A DNA stretch of 64,000 nt, taken from Flavobacterium sp. JAS (lineage in GTDB: Bacteria; Bacteroidota; Bacteroidia; Flavobacteriales; Flavobacteriaceae). The stretch is taken from positions 186,001 to 250,000 of the forward strand of contig NZ_JAJMOX010000010.1 in the NCBI RefSeq assembly GCF_020991455.1, given 5' to 3'. Position 1 is the stretch's first letter; each line of letters starts with the position of its first letter. Both the position numbers and the translations under genes were made by a program. Shown here piece by piece: positions 39,607-48,813 of this stretch. A model generated the notes under the pieces. It made no database searches, had not been told where the DNA came from, and saw nothing but the letters and a program-made list of their open reading frames with translations.

Positions 39607-40338
39607 TTAATTAAGTGCCAAGTACAATATAGCCGCTAAACAAGATCCAATTATTGGACCAACAATCGGAATCCAGGCATATTCCCAATTGCTGCTTCCT
39701 TTTATAGGTAAAATAGCATGCATGATTCTTGGACCTAAATCTCTTGCGGGATTTATGGCATAACCTGTAGTTCCGCCTAAAGACAAACCAATTACCCATA
39801 CCAATATTGCTACCGGAAGTGCTCCAACGGTTCCTAAACCAATTGTGGCATCAGAATCAGTTGCAATTTTTAAACTTGGTCCGGCAATATAAAAGATCGT
39901 AAAAATTAAAACGAAAGTCGCAATTATCTCACTGATTAAGTTTGATATATTATTTTTGATCGCCGGTGATGTAGAGAAACAGGCAAGTTTTGTTCCTTCA
40001 TCTTCCGTTGCTGCAAAATGATCTTTGTGAGACAACCAGACTAAAAAAGCACCCAACATTGCACCAATCATTTGAGCCAGAATATAGGCAGGAACTAAAT
40101 TCCAATTAAATTTACCAATAAGCGCCAATCCAAGTGTAACAATAGGATTTAGATGTGCGCCACTAATTGGTCCGGCAACAGTTACGCCCACAAAAACAGC
40201 AAATGCCCAAGCGGTAGTAATAACAATCCAACCCGAATTGTTTCCTTTAGTGTCTTTAAGGACAACGTTTGCAACAACGCCATTGCCTAATAAAATCATT
40301 AACATTGTGCCTAAAACTTCGGCTATAAAAGGAGTCAT
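39607..40338 (-). CDS. glpF: Glycerol facilitator (aquaporin/MIP family)
   Basis: A 243-residue protein with six membrane helices. The first pore motif is NPI (residues 64-66, HLNPIVT) in place of the usual NPA. The second is NPARDLGPR starting at residue 196, and its aspartate (D200) marks the glyceroporin branch. It lets glycerol diffuse into the cell. It is last in the operon glpD-glpK-glpF, 17 bp after the glpK stop, so the glycerol route is clear. A terminator follows. Confidence 0.95.
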   Translation of the reverse strand: MTPFIAEVLGTMLMILLGNGVVANVVLKDTKGNNSGWIVITTAWAFAVFVGVTVAGPISGAHLNPIVTLGLALIGKFNWNLVPAYILAQMIGAMLGAFLVWLSHKDHFAATEDEGTKLACFSTSPAIKNNISNLISEIIATFVLIFTIFYIAGPSLKIATDSDATIGLGTVGALPVAILVWVIGLSLGGTTGYAINPARDLGPRIMHAILPIKGSSNWEYAWIPIVGPIIGSCLAAILYLALN

Positions 40339-40355
40339 ATCTTTGTTTTTTAGTT

Positions 40356-41852
40356 TTATTCTTCAATCCAATGAGATGCTCGGCCAACAGCTCTATCCCA
40401 ATTTTTTACTAGTAAATTCACTTCAGCTTTATCCATTTCTGGAGAAAACACTTTATCTATTGACCATTGTTCTTGCAAATCGTCTAAGCTTGACCAATAA
40501 CCTACGGCAAGTCCGGCTAAATAAGCGGCACCTAAAGCTGTTGTTTCCAATATTTTTGGTCTGGTAACGGTAGATCCAAAAATGTCTGCTTGAAATTGCA
40601 TTAATAAGTTATTAGCAGCGGCGCCACCATCAACTCTTAACTCGATTCCTTTGTTTCCAAAATCGGCCTCCATGGCTTTTAGTAAATCGTTTACCTGATA
40701 AGCGATTCCTTCTAAAGTTGCTCTGGCAATATGTGCATTTGTTGTACCTCTGGTTATTCCTACTATTGCGCCTCTTGCATATTGATCCCAATGTGGAGCT
40801 CCTAATCCGGTTAAAGCAGGAACGAAATAAACACCTCCGTTATCGGGTACGCTTCTGGCTAAACTTTCGATTTCATCTGAACTGCGAATCATTTTTGCTC
40901 CGTCTCGCAACCATTGTACCGCGGCACCTCCAACAAAAACACTGCCTTCTAAAGCATAAGTAGTTTTTCCGTTAATTTTCCATGCAACAGTAGTTAGTAA
41001 GTTGTTGGTTGAAAAAACTGGTTTTTCGCCCGTATTCATTAACATAAAACAGCCCGTTCCATAGGTATTTTTTACCATTCCTGAATTTGTGCATAACTGA
41101 CCAAAAAGCGCTGCTTGCTGATCTCCGGCAACTCCGCTAATAGGGATTTTTGTCGAAAATAGGGTAGTACTGGTTTCGCCATAAATTTCACTGCTCTGTT
41201 TTACTTCAGGCAACATGGCTCTCGGAATATCAAATAATGCTAATAATTCGTCGTCCCAGTCTAAAGTATTGATGTTGAATAATAAAGTTCGGCTGGCATT
41301 AGAAACATCCGTCATAAATAGTTTACTTCGGGTTAATTTCCAAATTAGCCAGGTATCTACAGTTCCAAAGCAAAGTTTTCCTTGTTCTGCTTTTTCGCGT
41401 GCTCCGGCAACATTGTCTAAGATCCATTTTACTTTCGTTCCGGAGAAATAAGCATCAAGGATAAGTCCTGTTTTTTTCTGAATCATTTCAGTATGTCCCT
41501 GCGCTTTTAGTTCGTCACAATATTTTGCAGTTCTGCGATCTTGCCAAACAATTGCGTTGTAAACAGGTTCGCTGGTTTCGCGATCCCAAACAATTGTAGT
41601 TTCGCGTTGATTAGTGATACCAATTGCGGCTATTTCTCTACCCGAAATTCCAACTTTTGCAATTGCCTCAGCCGCTACACTTACCTGAGACGACCAGATC
41701 TCGTTTGGATCATGTTCTACCCATCCCGGTTTTGGAAAAATTTGCTCGAAAGGCTTTTGAGAAATACTAACTGTTTCTCCTTTATGATTGAAAACAATGG
41801 CTCTGGAAGAAGTCGTTCCTTGATCCAGTGCGAGAATTAATTTATCCTGCAT
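40356..41852 (-). CDS. glpK: Glycerol kinase
   Basis: A 498-residue FGGY kinase. The N-terminal phosphate loop is LALDQGTTSSRAIVF; further segments are GWVEHDPNEIW, the substrate-binding RRT (WQDRRTAKYCDEL), GVAGDQQAALFGQLC and the FGGY C-terminal signature region (ELRVDGGAAANNLLMQFQAD). It phosphorylates glycerol to sn-glycerol 3-phosphate with ATP. It lies between glpD and glpF in one operon, 29 bp after glpD. Confidence 0.98.
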   Translation of the reverse strand: MQDKLILALDQGTTSSRAIVFNHKGETVSISQKPFEQIFPKPGWVEHDPNEIWSSQVSVAAEAIAKVGISGREIAAIGITNQRETTIVWDRETSEPVYNAIVWQDRRTAKYCDELKAQGHTEMIQKKTGLILDAYFSGTKVKWILDNVAGAREKAEQGKLCFGTVDTWLIWKLTRSKLFMTDVSNASRTLLFNINTLDWDDELLALFDIPRAMLPEVKQSSEIYGETSTTLFSTKIPISGVAGDQQAALFGQLCTNSGMVKNTYGTGCFMLMNTGEKPVFSTNNLLTTVAWKINGKTTYALEGSVFVGGAAVQWLRDGAKMIRSSDEIESLARSVPDNGGVYFVPALTGLGAPHWDQYARGAIVGITRGTTNAHIARATLEGIAYQVNDLLKAMEADFGNKGIELRVDGGAAANNLLMQFQADIFGSTVTRPKILETTALGAAYLAGLAVGYWSSLDDLQEQWSIDKVFSPEMDKAEVNLLVKNWDRAVGRASHWIEE

Positions 41853-41881
41853 GGTTTGTATATTCTTAAGTTAGTAAAGTT

Positions 41882-43459
41882 TTATTGAAATTCTTTTAAA
41901 AGAAAACCTCTCGATATGCCTTTAAAATTTGCAATTTCTTTGTGTATCCAGGCTTCATCATGTCCAAGTTCTTTTGCCAGTAATCGCGCTACTTTTTCTG
42001 AGGATTCAATTGCAGCTCGGGCATCTAAAAATAATAAACGTACACGTCTTGCCAAAATATCATCAACAGTTCTTGCCATTTCATATCGAATCGCCCAAAC
42101 AACTTCGGCCATTGTAAATTCATGATCCGGATGAAGTTTCTCTTTTAATTCGGGATTATTTTTTTGTAATTCAAGTATTTTAGGAATATCAGAGCCATAG
42201 ATATACAAATGATTCATTCTGTCTAAATTCGTAGTAGGTTTATTTCCATGAATAGCAAGATGTTCTGTATTACAGTTTTTTTGGGGTAATTTGCCTATTT
42301 TGATTGCTTTATCTATAATATCCTCAGAAATTTTTCTGTAAGTCGTCCATTTTCCTCCTGTAATGGTTATCAATCCGGTTTCTGAAACAATGATTTTATG
42401 ACTTCTCGAAACTTCTTTGGTACTTTTTCCTTCCTCTTCCGGAGCTGCTAAAGGACGTAATCCTGCAAAAACAGATAAAACATCGGCTCTTGTTGGTTTT
42501 TTAGCCAGAAAACGTTGAGCTGTTTCCAATACAAATTGAATCTCACTTTCGAGAGCAATAGGCTCCAAACTGTGTTTTCTAATTAAAGTATCAGTTGTTC
42601 CTACCACAATTCGATTGTGCCACGGAACCGCAAATAAAACTCGTCCGTCACTTGTTTTAGGAATCATCAAAGCATGTTCACCAGGTAAAAAAGATTTGTC
42701 AAATACAAGATGAATTCCCTGACTCGGCACAATATATTTTTTATATACAGTATCGTTTAGTTTCATAATAGCATTGGTGAAAACTCCGGTTGCATTAATA
42801 ATGGCTGTACCTTTTATTTCGTACTTATCACCAGTTTCATGATCTATTGCTTCAACGCCAATGATTTGGTTTTTATCGTCTTTTAATAAGTTAACAACTT
42901 TAAAATAATTTAAAAGACAAGCACCTTTTTCGATCGCAGTTTGAGCAATATTTATAGCTAAACGAGAATCGTCGAATTGTCCGTCATGATAAATAACCCC
43001 GCTTACTAAATCTTTTTGTTCAACGGCAGGAAGCATTTCGATTGTTCTTTTCTTCGAAATATATTTTGAACTGCCCAAACTTAATCGTCCTGCCAGGAAA
43101 TCGTAGATCTTCAATCCGATGGTGTAAAATGAACCACCCCACCAATTGTAATTTGGGATTACAAAAGATTGATTTTTGACTAAGTGACTAGCATTTTTGG
43201 ACAATAATCCTCTTTCTTTTAAAGCTTCTTTAACCAAATGAATATTACCTTGCTCTAGATAACGAACGCCACCGTGAACTAATTTGGTACTTCTGCTCGA
43301 AGTTCCTTTTGCAAAATCTACTGCTTCAAGTAAGAGTGTTTTGTAACCTCTGCTTGCAGCATCAAGAGCAGTTCCCAGACCGCTTGCTCCACCACCAATT
43401 ATAATTACATCCCACTGTTCTGTATTCTTTAATTTCGACAATTGCTCTGAGCGTTTCAT
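41882..43459 (-). CDS. glpD: Aerobic glycerol-3-phosphate dehydrogenase
   Basis: A 525-residue FAD-dependent enzyme. The dinucleotide-binding motif is DVIIIGGGASGLGTALDAAS (about residues 18-38), followed by SSRSTKLVHGGVRYLEQGNI, RVLFAVPWHNRIVVGTTDT and ITGGKWTTYRKISEDI. It oxidises sn-glycerol 3-phosphate to dihydroxyacetone phosphate and passes electrons to quinone at the membrane. First gene of the glpDKF operon; a promoter element and tandem 10-bp repeats lie upstream. Confidence 0.97.
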   Translation of the reverse strand: MKRSEQLSKLKNTEQWDVIIIGGGASGLGTALDAASRGYKTLLLEAVDFAKGTSSRSTKLVHGGVRYLEQGNIHLVKEALKERGLLSKNASHLVKNQSFVIPNYNWWGGSFYTIGLKIYDFLAGRLSLGSSKYISKKRTIEMLPAVEQKDLVSGVIYHDGQFDDSRLAINIAQTAIEKGACLLNYFKVVNLLKDDKNQIIGVEAIDHETGDKYEIKGTAIINATGVFTNAIMKLNDTVYKKYIVPSQGIHLVFDKSFLPGEHALMIPKTSDGRVLFAVPWHNRIVVGTTDTLIRKHSLEPIALESEIQFVLETAQRFLAKKPTRADVLSVFAGLRPLAAPEEEGKSTKEVSRSHKIIVSETGLITITGGKWTTYRKISEDIIDKAIKIGKLPQKNCNTEHLAIHGNKPTTNLDRMNHLYIYGSDIPKILELQKNNPELKEKLHPDHEFTMAEVVWAIRYEMARTVDDILARRVRLLFLDARAAIESSEKVARLLAKELGHDEAWIHKEIANFKGISRGFLLKEFQ

Positions 43460-43483
43460 ATGGCGGCGATTTGTTTATTTTTT

Positions 43484-43528
43484 GTAAGATAAGATCTTGT
43501 ATTGTAAACTTAATGAAACTTAATGAAA
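43484..43528 (-). promoter_or_regulatory. glp operon promoter with tandem 10-bp repeats
   Basis: The minus strand has a -7-like TATCTTAC (43491-43484). Two exact tandem copies of CTTAATGAAA (plus strand reading) lie at 43509-43518 and 43519-43528. The repeats lie at about -33 to -45, spaced one helical turn, as expected for a head-to-tail activator or repressor site. Confidence 0.6.
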
Positions 43529-43601
43529 GTAAAATGAAGAAATGCCCTTAATAAGAAAATTTGTATTGAAAGAAGCTGTGAAGCCAAGTTATAGAAAAAA
43601 C

Positions 43602-43634
43602 AAACCCTACAAGTTTTTAAAACTTGTAGGGTTT
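43602..43634. terminator. Family E palindrome, likely terminator of the alpha/beta hydrolase gene's neighbourhood
   Basis: AAACCCTACAAGTTT, TTA, AAACTTGTAGGGTTT: a 15-bp stem with a 3-nt loop and a T tract on both strands. It lies 30 bp after the hydrolase stop and upstream of glpD. Confidence 0.85.
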
Positions 43635-43663
43635 TCAATTAACAAACTAAAGAAGTCAATTTA

Positions 43664-44437
43664 TTATTTACTTAAATAGTCTTCAATATATGTATTTAGT
43701 ATTCTTCGTTCTTCACTAGTTGCATCATTGTCCATGTCCCTATGGTTAATAGCGGTAAATTGAACTGTCATTCCGTATTTTTTCTGTTCTTGCTCTGTTG
43801 GTAATACACCTTCATCTGCTTGGTAATTACCGGAACGTAACGTATATACTTTAGGATGATTCGTTCTGGGAAGCGGCATTCTTCGATTATCCATTGTAAT
43901 GATCTTATAAACCAGTTTAGGATATTTAGTTGCAAATAAAGCAGTCATGTCTCCACCATTTGAGTGTCCGATAAGTGTCAAATGTTTAAAGTCTAATTCA
44001 GGATTTGTTTTTTTAAATTCGTTTATGGCATAAAGAATGTTTTCAGTGCCTCTTTCCCAATTTGGTTTTCGTGTAATCTTCAAATCTCCATCCATTGGCA
44101 GAAGATCATCAGTAGGTAATTCATGTTGAATGCTGATTACAAAATACCCTTTTGAGGCTAAGTTTTCTGTTAAATAGGAATATATCCTATTGTCTCCGCC
44201 TTTATTTTCCCCATATCCGTGGCTAAAAATTACTACCTGTTGTTTATTTATTTTTTCAGCAATAACTGGATGATAAATAGCAACCGGAATTTTTCGATTT
44301 CTTGATTTGTCAAACAATTCTAAACTATCTAATTTAAAAGCCTGAATAGTATTTGAGGCTTGAATGTTTGATTTCTTATTATTTGAACAACTTATTAAGA
44401 ATAAGGATAATAAAATTTGAAAATATATTTTGTTCAT
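43664..44437 (-). CDS. Alpha/beta hydrolase lipoprotein
   Basis: A 257-residue protein with a lipoprotein signal (MNKIYFQILLSLFLISC, Cys17). The alpha/beta hydrolase fold shows the oxyanion segment VIFSHGYGENKGGD, the nucleophile elbow GHSNGG with Ser159, and the final histidine in AINHRDMDND. Esterases of the dienelactone/serine aminopeptidase type look like this; the substrate is unknown. Single gene between two family E palindromes. Confidence 0.88.
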   Translation of the reverse strand: MNKIYFQILLSLFLISCSNNKKSNIQASNTIQAFKLDSLELFDKSRNRKIPVAIYHPVIAEKINKQQVVIFSHGYGENKGGDNRIYSYLTENLASKGYFVISIQHELPTDDLLPMDGDLKITRKPNWERGTENILYAINEFKKTNPELDFKHLTLIGHSNGGDMTALFATKYPKLVYKIITMDNRRMPLPRTNHPKVYTLRSGNYQADEGVLPTEQEQKKYGMTVQFTAINHRDMDNDATSEERRILNTYIEDYLSK

Positions 44438-44458
44438 TTTTTGATGTATTTTTCATAG

Positions 44459-44492
44459 AAAACCCGACAGGCTTTTAAAACCTGTCGGGTTT
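44459..44492. terminator. Family E palindrome, likely terminator of the YeeE/YedE pair
   Basis: AAAACCCGACAGG, CTTTTAAAA, CCTGTCGGGTTT. On the minus strand it follows the second YeeE/YedE gene by about 26 bp. Confidence 0.82.
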
Positions 44493-44517
44493 GATATATA
44501 GTAAATCAAGATTCTTT

Positions 44518-44997
44518 TTAATGAGGTAATTTATCTTTAATAAGACCATAAAACCAAGTTCCCGCAATAGCACTAACAAGAGTTACCACAATTACTGTAA
44601 CTCCGGTTCCAATTTGAGCGAAAAGAGGTCCAGGACAAGCTCCGGTTATTGCCCAACCAAAACCGAATAACAAACCTCCGTAAATTTGACCTTTGCTAAA
44701 TGTTTTAGGTTGAATTTCGATTTTTTCGCCTTGAATGGTTTTGATGTTGAATCTTTTAATGATCTGAACTGAGATTATTCCAACGACAACCGCGCTTCCA
44801 ATTACGCCATACATAAAGAAAGATTGCAATTGAAACATTTCCTGAATACGAAACCAGCTAATGATTTCGGCTTTAACGAATACGATTCCAAAAAAGATTC
44901 CAACGATTAGATATTTCAGGTTTGAGAATCCTGAATCTTTCAATTGGCTTCCGTTGATTCCTTCTGTATCTGTATTTTTATTTTCTAAATTATTCAT
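44518..44997 (-). CDS. YeeE/YedE-type sulfur transporter subunit, short form (DUF6691 type)
   Basis: A 159-residue membrane protein with four predicted helices after a polar N terminus. The conserved cysteine motif is GWAITGACPGPLFAQIG (about residues 115-131), as in YeeE/YedE thiosulfate transporters and the PmpA/PmpB proteins. It probably forms a functional pair with the neighbouring YeeE/YedE protein (10 bp upstream) to move reduced sulfur compounds. It is encoded next to a persulfide dioxygenase-rhodanese gene, which supports a sulfur role. Confidence 0.92.
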   Translation of the reverse strand: MNNLENKNTDTEGINGSQLKDSGFSNLKYLIVGIFFGIVFVKAEIISWFRIQEMFQLQSFFMYGVIGSAVVVGIISVQIIKRFNIKTIQGEKIEIQPKTFSKGQIYGGLLFGFGWAITGACPGPLFAQIGTGVTVIVVTLVSAIAGTWFYGLIKDKLPH

Positions 44998-45007
44998 TTT
45001 TGAAATT

Positions 45008-45577
45008 TTAAAGTGAAAGAATATATGGAAGAATCAAATTCGCCATAATAAAACCACCAATCATAAAACAGATTGTAGCTACCAATGAAGGCCATTGCAA
45101 GTTTGAAATTCCCATAATCGCGTGTCCACTTGTACATCCGCCAGCATAACGAGTTCCAAAACCAACCATAAATCCTCCAACGACAATCATGATAAAACCA
45201 CGAAGTGTGAATAAACTTTCCCAAGAGAAAAGTTCTTTTGGTAATAAACCTGAATGATCTGTGATTCCGTACCCAGCTAATTGCTCTGAAAGCTGTGGCG
45301 TAATTTCAACCGCATTTGGATTTGATAAAAAGTAAGCTGCGATCATTCCGCCAAGGAAAATTCCGAAAACGAAAAATAAATTCCAGCTTTCTTTTTTCCA
45401 ATCGTATTTAAAAAAGGAAATATTCGCAGGAATACATGCGGCACAAATATGTCGCAATGACGAACTAATCCCGAAAGATTTATTTCCGATAATCAACAAA
45501 ATAGGAACGGTTAATCCAATTAACGGACCTGCAACGTACCAAGGCCAAGGTTCTTTTATGATTTCTAGTAAGCTCAT
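45008..45577 (-). CDS. YeeE/YedE-type sulfur transporter subunit
   Basis: A 189-residue membrane protein with five predicted helices and the YeeE/YedE signature GFGTRYAGGCTSGHAIMGIS (about residues 146-165); the cysteine of GGCTSGH is the likely sulfur-relay residue. A second cysteine-bearing segment is SSLRHICAACIPANI. It is paired with the DUF6691-type gene downstream, 10 bp apart. Together they resemble PmpA/PmpB-type units linked with persulfide metabolism. Confidence 0.93.
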   Translation of the reverse strand: MSLLEIIKEPWPWYVAGPLIGLTVPILLIIGNKSFGISSSLRHICAACIPANISFFKYDWKKESWNLFFVFGIFLGGMIAAYFLSNPNAVEITPQLSEQLAGYGITDHSGLLPKELFSWESLFTLRGFIMIVVGGFMVGFGTRYAGGCTSGHAIMGISNLQWPSLVATICFMIGGFIMANLILPYILSL

Positions 45578-45587
45578 TTTTTTATTT

Positions 45588-46214
45588 TCAGTTATGGTTT
45601 TTTATTTCTCCAAACTCATATTCATTAATATCGTCTTTTCCTGAATAGCTATTAATTACTTTAAATGTTTTTGGATCAGCTCCTTTTAATATTTTGTTTT
45701 TATTTATAATATATTTTTTAGTTTTCCCCCAATCTTCGTCGATTATAGTAAAATCATTTATATCCGTTAGTGATAAAGTATCATTACCATGTATTAATAT
45801 ATTGTCGGATTTAGACCATGGATATTTTAAAAGTTTGAATTTTTTTGCATTTATCCCTTTAATTGCACAGTCGTTCAAGTTGTTATAAAATCCAAAGAAA
45901 TAAATAGAATCTTTATCCTTAAAAACATAATTTCCGACATATTTAAATGTATTTGGATCAATATCTCGTATGGGTTGCCCATCAATATATAAATGATTTT
46001 TGTCTTTTCCGAATTCAAAACTGCAATCATCACATTCGCTCTCTATTTTCTTAAAGGAATTAGCATCAGTATTTTCAAGTAGTGTTTTATTTTGTCCGGT
46101 ACCTTCATTCCAATATTCATAATAAACCTTATTGTTTTCTACTATATAGCCTTTTCGACAACTTGTAAAAACAAAAAGGGTAGCAATGAAAAGCAATAAA
46201 GATTTATGTGTCAT
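45588..46214 (-). CDS. DKNYY-type repeat lipoprotein
   Basis: A 208-residue protein with a lipoprotein signal (MTHKSLLLFIATLFVFTSC, Cys19). It carries DKNYY-like repeats: FEFGKDKNHLYIDGQPIRDI, then DPNTFKYVGNYVFKDKDSIYF, then GADPKTFKVINSYSGKDD. These repeats occur in uncharacterised surface lipoproteins of many bacteria. It is 10 bp upstream of the YeeE/YedE gene on the same strand, so it may be co-transcribed with the sulfur transporter pair, though I see no functional link. Confidence 0.85.
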   Translation of the reverse strand: MTHKSLLLFIATLFVFTSCRKGYIVENNKVYYEYWNEGTGQNKTLLENTDANSFKKIESECDDCSFEFGKDKNHLYIDGQPIRDIDPNTFKYVGNYVFKDKDSIYFFGFYNNLNDCAIKGINAKKFKLLKYPWSKSDNILIHGNDTLSLTDINDFTIIDEDWGKTKKYIINKNKILKGADPKTFKVINSYSGKDDINEYEFGEIKNHN

Positions 46215-46279
46215 TTATTTATTTTAAAAATTAGATTTTTATTTTTTTACTATTAAGAGATTAATGAAAAGTAAGAATT

Positions 46280-46380
46280 AATTACTTAACAAACTTAATG
46301 TCTTAATGGTAAAATTTATGCTCAATACTTTTAAGATTCAGTTACTTAATAAACTTAATATCTTAATGGTAAAATAAATG
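46280..46380. repeat. Tandem 40-bp repeat between the DKNYY and persulfide dioxygenase genes
   Basis: Two 40-bp copies (TTACTTAACAAACTTAATGT-type) at 46281-46320 and 46341-46380, 60 bp apart, differ at a handful of bases. The TTAATGGTAAAAT core recurs in the inverted repeats at 54188-54291. Confidence 0.75.
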
Positions 46381-46381
46381 T

Positions 46382-47800
46382 TTAGGCTTTTAAAACCTTG
46401 CTTTGGCAAACGAAATCTGATTTTGGAATATTCGTTTTTGCAATTGCTCCAAAACCACCTTCAATTTCGGTAAAGTTTCTAAAACCACGAGCTTGCAAGA
46501 TCGAAGCTGCAATCATACTGCGATATCCGCCTGCGCAATGTAAATAAAAATGCTCATTTGGGTTAATATCTTTTACCCAGTCATTAATAAATGCCAAAGG
46601 TTTGTTGTAGGCTTCATCAATATGTTCAGCGCTGTATTCGGTTTCTTTACGAATGTCGATTACTTTATTTTCTTGAGGTTTAAATTCAGATGCAAATTGA
46701 TCTGCCGAAATTCGGTTCACCGTATCAATTTCGTAACCTGCCTTTTGCCAAGCTTCAAAACCACCTTCAAGATGTCCGATAATTGAATCAAAACCTACAC
46801 GGCTTAAACGAGTTACGGTTTCTTCTTCAAGACCAGTTTCTGTTACCAGAATTATAGGTTGTTTTACATCGGCAACCAAAGTTCCAACCCACGGAGCAAA
46901 ATCTCCATTGATTCCTATATTAATAGATTGTGGAATAAATCCTTTGTAGAAATCGCCACTTTTTCTGGTGTCCAGAATCAAAGCTCCGGTTTCTTCGGCA
47001 ACAGCCTCAAATTCTTCCGCTTTAATTGCTTTCATTCCGTTATGCAAAACCGATTCGAAACTTTCGTAACCGCCTTTATTCATGGCCACATTCATACTAA
47101 AATAAGCTGGCGGAGGCAATAAGCCATCCGTAACTTCAGTAATAAATTCAGCTTCAGTCATATTGGCGCGCAAAGCATAATTAGTAGCTTTTTGATTCCC
47201 GATAGTTGAAACCGTTTCTTTGCTCATGTTTTTTCCGCACGCGCTTCCTGCACCATGCGCAGGATAAACGGTTACATCATCAGCAAGAGTCATGATTTTA
47301 TCTCTTAAAGAATGAAATAAAATCCCCGCTAATTGATCTTGTGTCATTCCTGCAGCTTTTTGAGCCAAATCAGGACGACCGACATCGCCAATAAATAAAG
47401 TGTCTCCAGAGAAAATCGCGTGATCTTTTCCGTTCTCATCAATCAATAAATACGTTGTGCTTTCCATGGTATGTCCTGGAGTATGCAACGCTTTTATAGT
47501 AATATTTCCGATTTTAAATTCTTGTCCGTCTTTAGCAGAAATACAATCGAATTCGCAAGCTGCATTTGGTCCGTAAACAATTGGTGCCTGAGTTTCTTTG
47601 CTCAAATCAATATGACCGGAAACAAAATCAGCGTGAAAATGCGTTTCAAAAATATATTTCAATTTTACCTGATCGCGTTCTAAACGATCTAAATAAGGCT
47701 GAATTTCTCTAAGCGGATCAATAATGGCCGCTTCGCCATTTGATGTAATATAATAAGCACCTTGCGCTAGACATCCGGTGTAAATTTGTTCTATTTTCAT
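46382..47800 (-). CDS. Persulfide dioxygenase-rhodanese fusion (ETHE1/CstB-like MBL fold)
   Basis: A 472-residue fusion. The N-terminal metallo-beta-lactamase domain (1-240) has ETHFHADFVSGH with H54, then H110 in HTPGHTMES and D133 in FSGDTLFIGD, the three iron ligands expected for persulfide dioxygenase. Two rhodanese domains follow. The first (about 255-345) has no active-site cysteine (VTETGLEEE in its place). The second has it (LHCAGGYRS, about C422). It is expected to oxidise low-molecular-weight persulfides and transfer sulfur. ATG 47800 was chosen over a GTG at 47827. It is near two YeeE/YedE genes. Confidence 0.93.
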   Translation of the reverse strand: MKIEQIYTGCLAQGAYYITSNGEAAIIDPLREIQPYLDRLERDQVKLKYIFETHFHADFVSGHIDLSKETQAPIVYGPNAACEFDCISAKDGQEFKIGNITIKALHTPGHTMESTTYLLIDENGKDHAIFSGDTLFIGDVGRPDLAQKAAGMTQDQLAGILFHSLRDKIMTLADDVTVYPAHGAGSACGKNMSKETVSTIGNQKATNYALRANMTEAEFITEVTDGLLPPPAYFSMNVAMNKGGYESFESVLHNGMKAIKAEEFEAVAEETGALILDTRKSGDFYKGFIPQSINIGINGDFAPWVGTLVADVKQPIILVTETGLEEETVTRLSRVGFDSIIGHLEGGFEAWQKAGYEIDTVNRISADQFASEFKPQENKVIDIRKETEYSAEHIDEAYNKPLAFINDWVKDINPNEHFYLHCAGGYRSMIAASILQARGFRNFTEIEGGFGAIAKTNIPKSDFVCQSKVLKA

Positions 47801-48033
47801 GATATGAAATCTAAAATAATGTTGCACAAAGGTAACTCGGTTTTTTGGGAAATTAAGTGACTATTGTTACAGAAATTTGCTTTTTGGGTAAAAAACAAAA
47901 ATTTCACAATATAAGTGATATAAGTAAATTTAAGACGTTATGTAATTTATATTATACTAAAAATGAACTGATATAACTTATATGGTAAAAAGAATAATCT
48001 GCGTAATTTTACAACTCTACAAAAATCATTACT

Positions 48034-48627
48034 ATGAACACAGAAGATCTATTGAATCAAATTGCTTTTATAAAAGAGATTGATAAAGTAAAATACATTC
48101 AGCGAAAAACAAAGCTTTTTAATAGCGACCGAAATGAAAATGACGCGGAACACAGTTGGCATTTGGCTTTAATGGCGATTGTTTTAGCAGAACATTCAAA
48201 TGAGCCAATTGATGTTTTGAAAGTGGTAAAAATGGTTTTGATACATGATATAGTCGAAATCGACGCCGGCGATATATTTTTATATGATTCGCAAATAAAT
48301 CACGATAATACGGAGCAAGAACGATTAGCGGCGAATCGTATTTTTGGATTATTGCCGAAAAACCAAGCGGAGGAATTGATTGCTATTTGGGAAGAATTTG
48401 AAGCAGGCGAAACCAACGAAGCCAAGTTTGCAAAATCTATGGACAGACTAGAACCTTTATTGCAAAATACGTCTAACAATGGCGGAACTTGGAAAGAATA
48501 TGGCGTAAGTTATAATAGGGTCTATGAAAAAAAGAGCGTCATAAAAGAAGGTTCTCAGTCTTTATGGAACTACGCCGAAGGTTTAATAGACGAAAGTGTT
48601 GAAAAAGGTATCTTGAAGAATGAGTAA
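48034..48627 (+). CDS. HD domain protein (YfbR/HDDC2-like 5'-deoxynucleotidase)
   Basis: A 197-residue metal-dependent phosphohydrolase. H40 (AEHSWHLAL) and the HD pair H71-D72 (LIHDIVEIDAGD) are in place, with a later aspartate in AKSMDRLEPLL. The order matches YfbR/HDDC2 proteins, which dephosphorylate deoxynucleoside monophosphates. Length is normal. A TAATTTTAC-type promoter element lies about 30 bp upstream. Single gene, divergent from the persulfide dioxygenase gene. Confidence 0.92.
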   Translation: MNTEDLLNQIAFIKEIDKVKYIQRKTKLFNSDRNENDAEHSWHLALMAIVLAEHSNEPIDVLKVVKMVLIHDIVEIDAGDIFLYDSQINHDNTEQERLAANRIFGLLPKNQAEELIAIWEEFEAGETNEAKFAKSMDRLEPLLQNTSNNGGTWKEYGVSYNRVYEKKSVIKEGSQSLWNYAEGLIDESVEKGILKNE

Positions 48628-48779
48628 TTTTGTAGTATCAAAAACTTTGTCAAAGTTTCAAACTTTGACAAAGTTGCAGCAAACATAAGTGTGATTTACA
48701 CTTTTAAATTTGTTGAAAAGTTTAACAAATGTTGAGCGATAAACTTTTTTTTAAGGCAGGAATTTCGGGTTTTAATGGG

Positions 48780-48787
48780 TAAATTTG
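48780..48787 (+). promoter_or_regulatory. cydAB promoter, -7 element
   Basis: TAAATTTG, a perfect TAnnTTTG match, 27 bp before the cydA ATG. No palindrome is obvious in the 150 bp upstream. Confidence 0.6.
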
Positions 48788-48813
48788 TGGGACTTCATAA
48801 ATAAAATACCACT

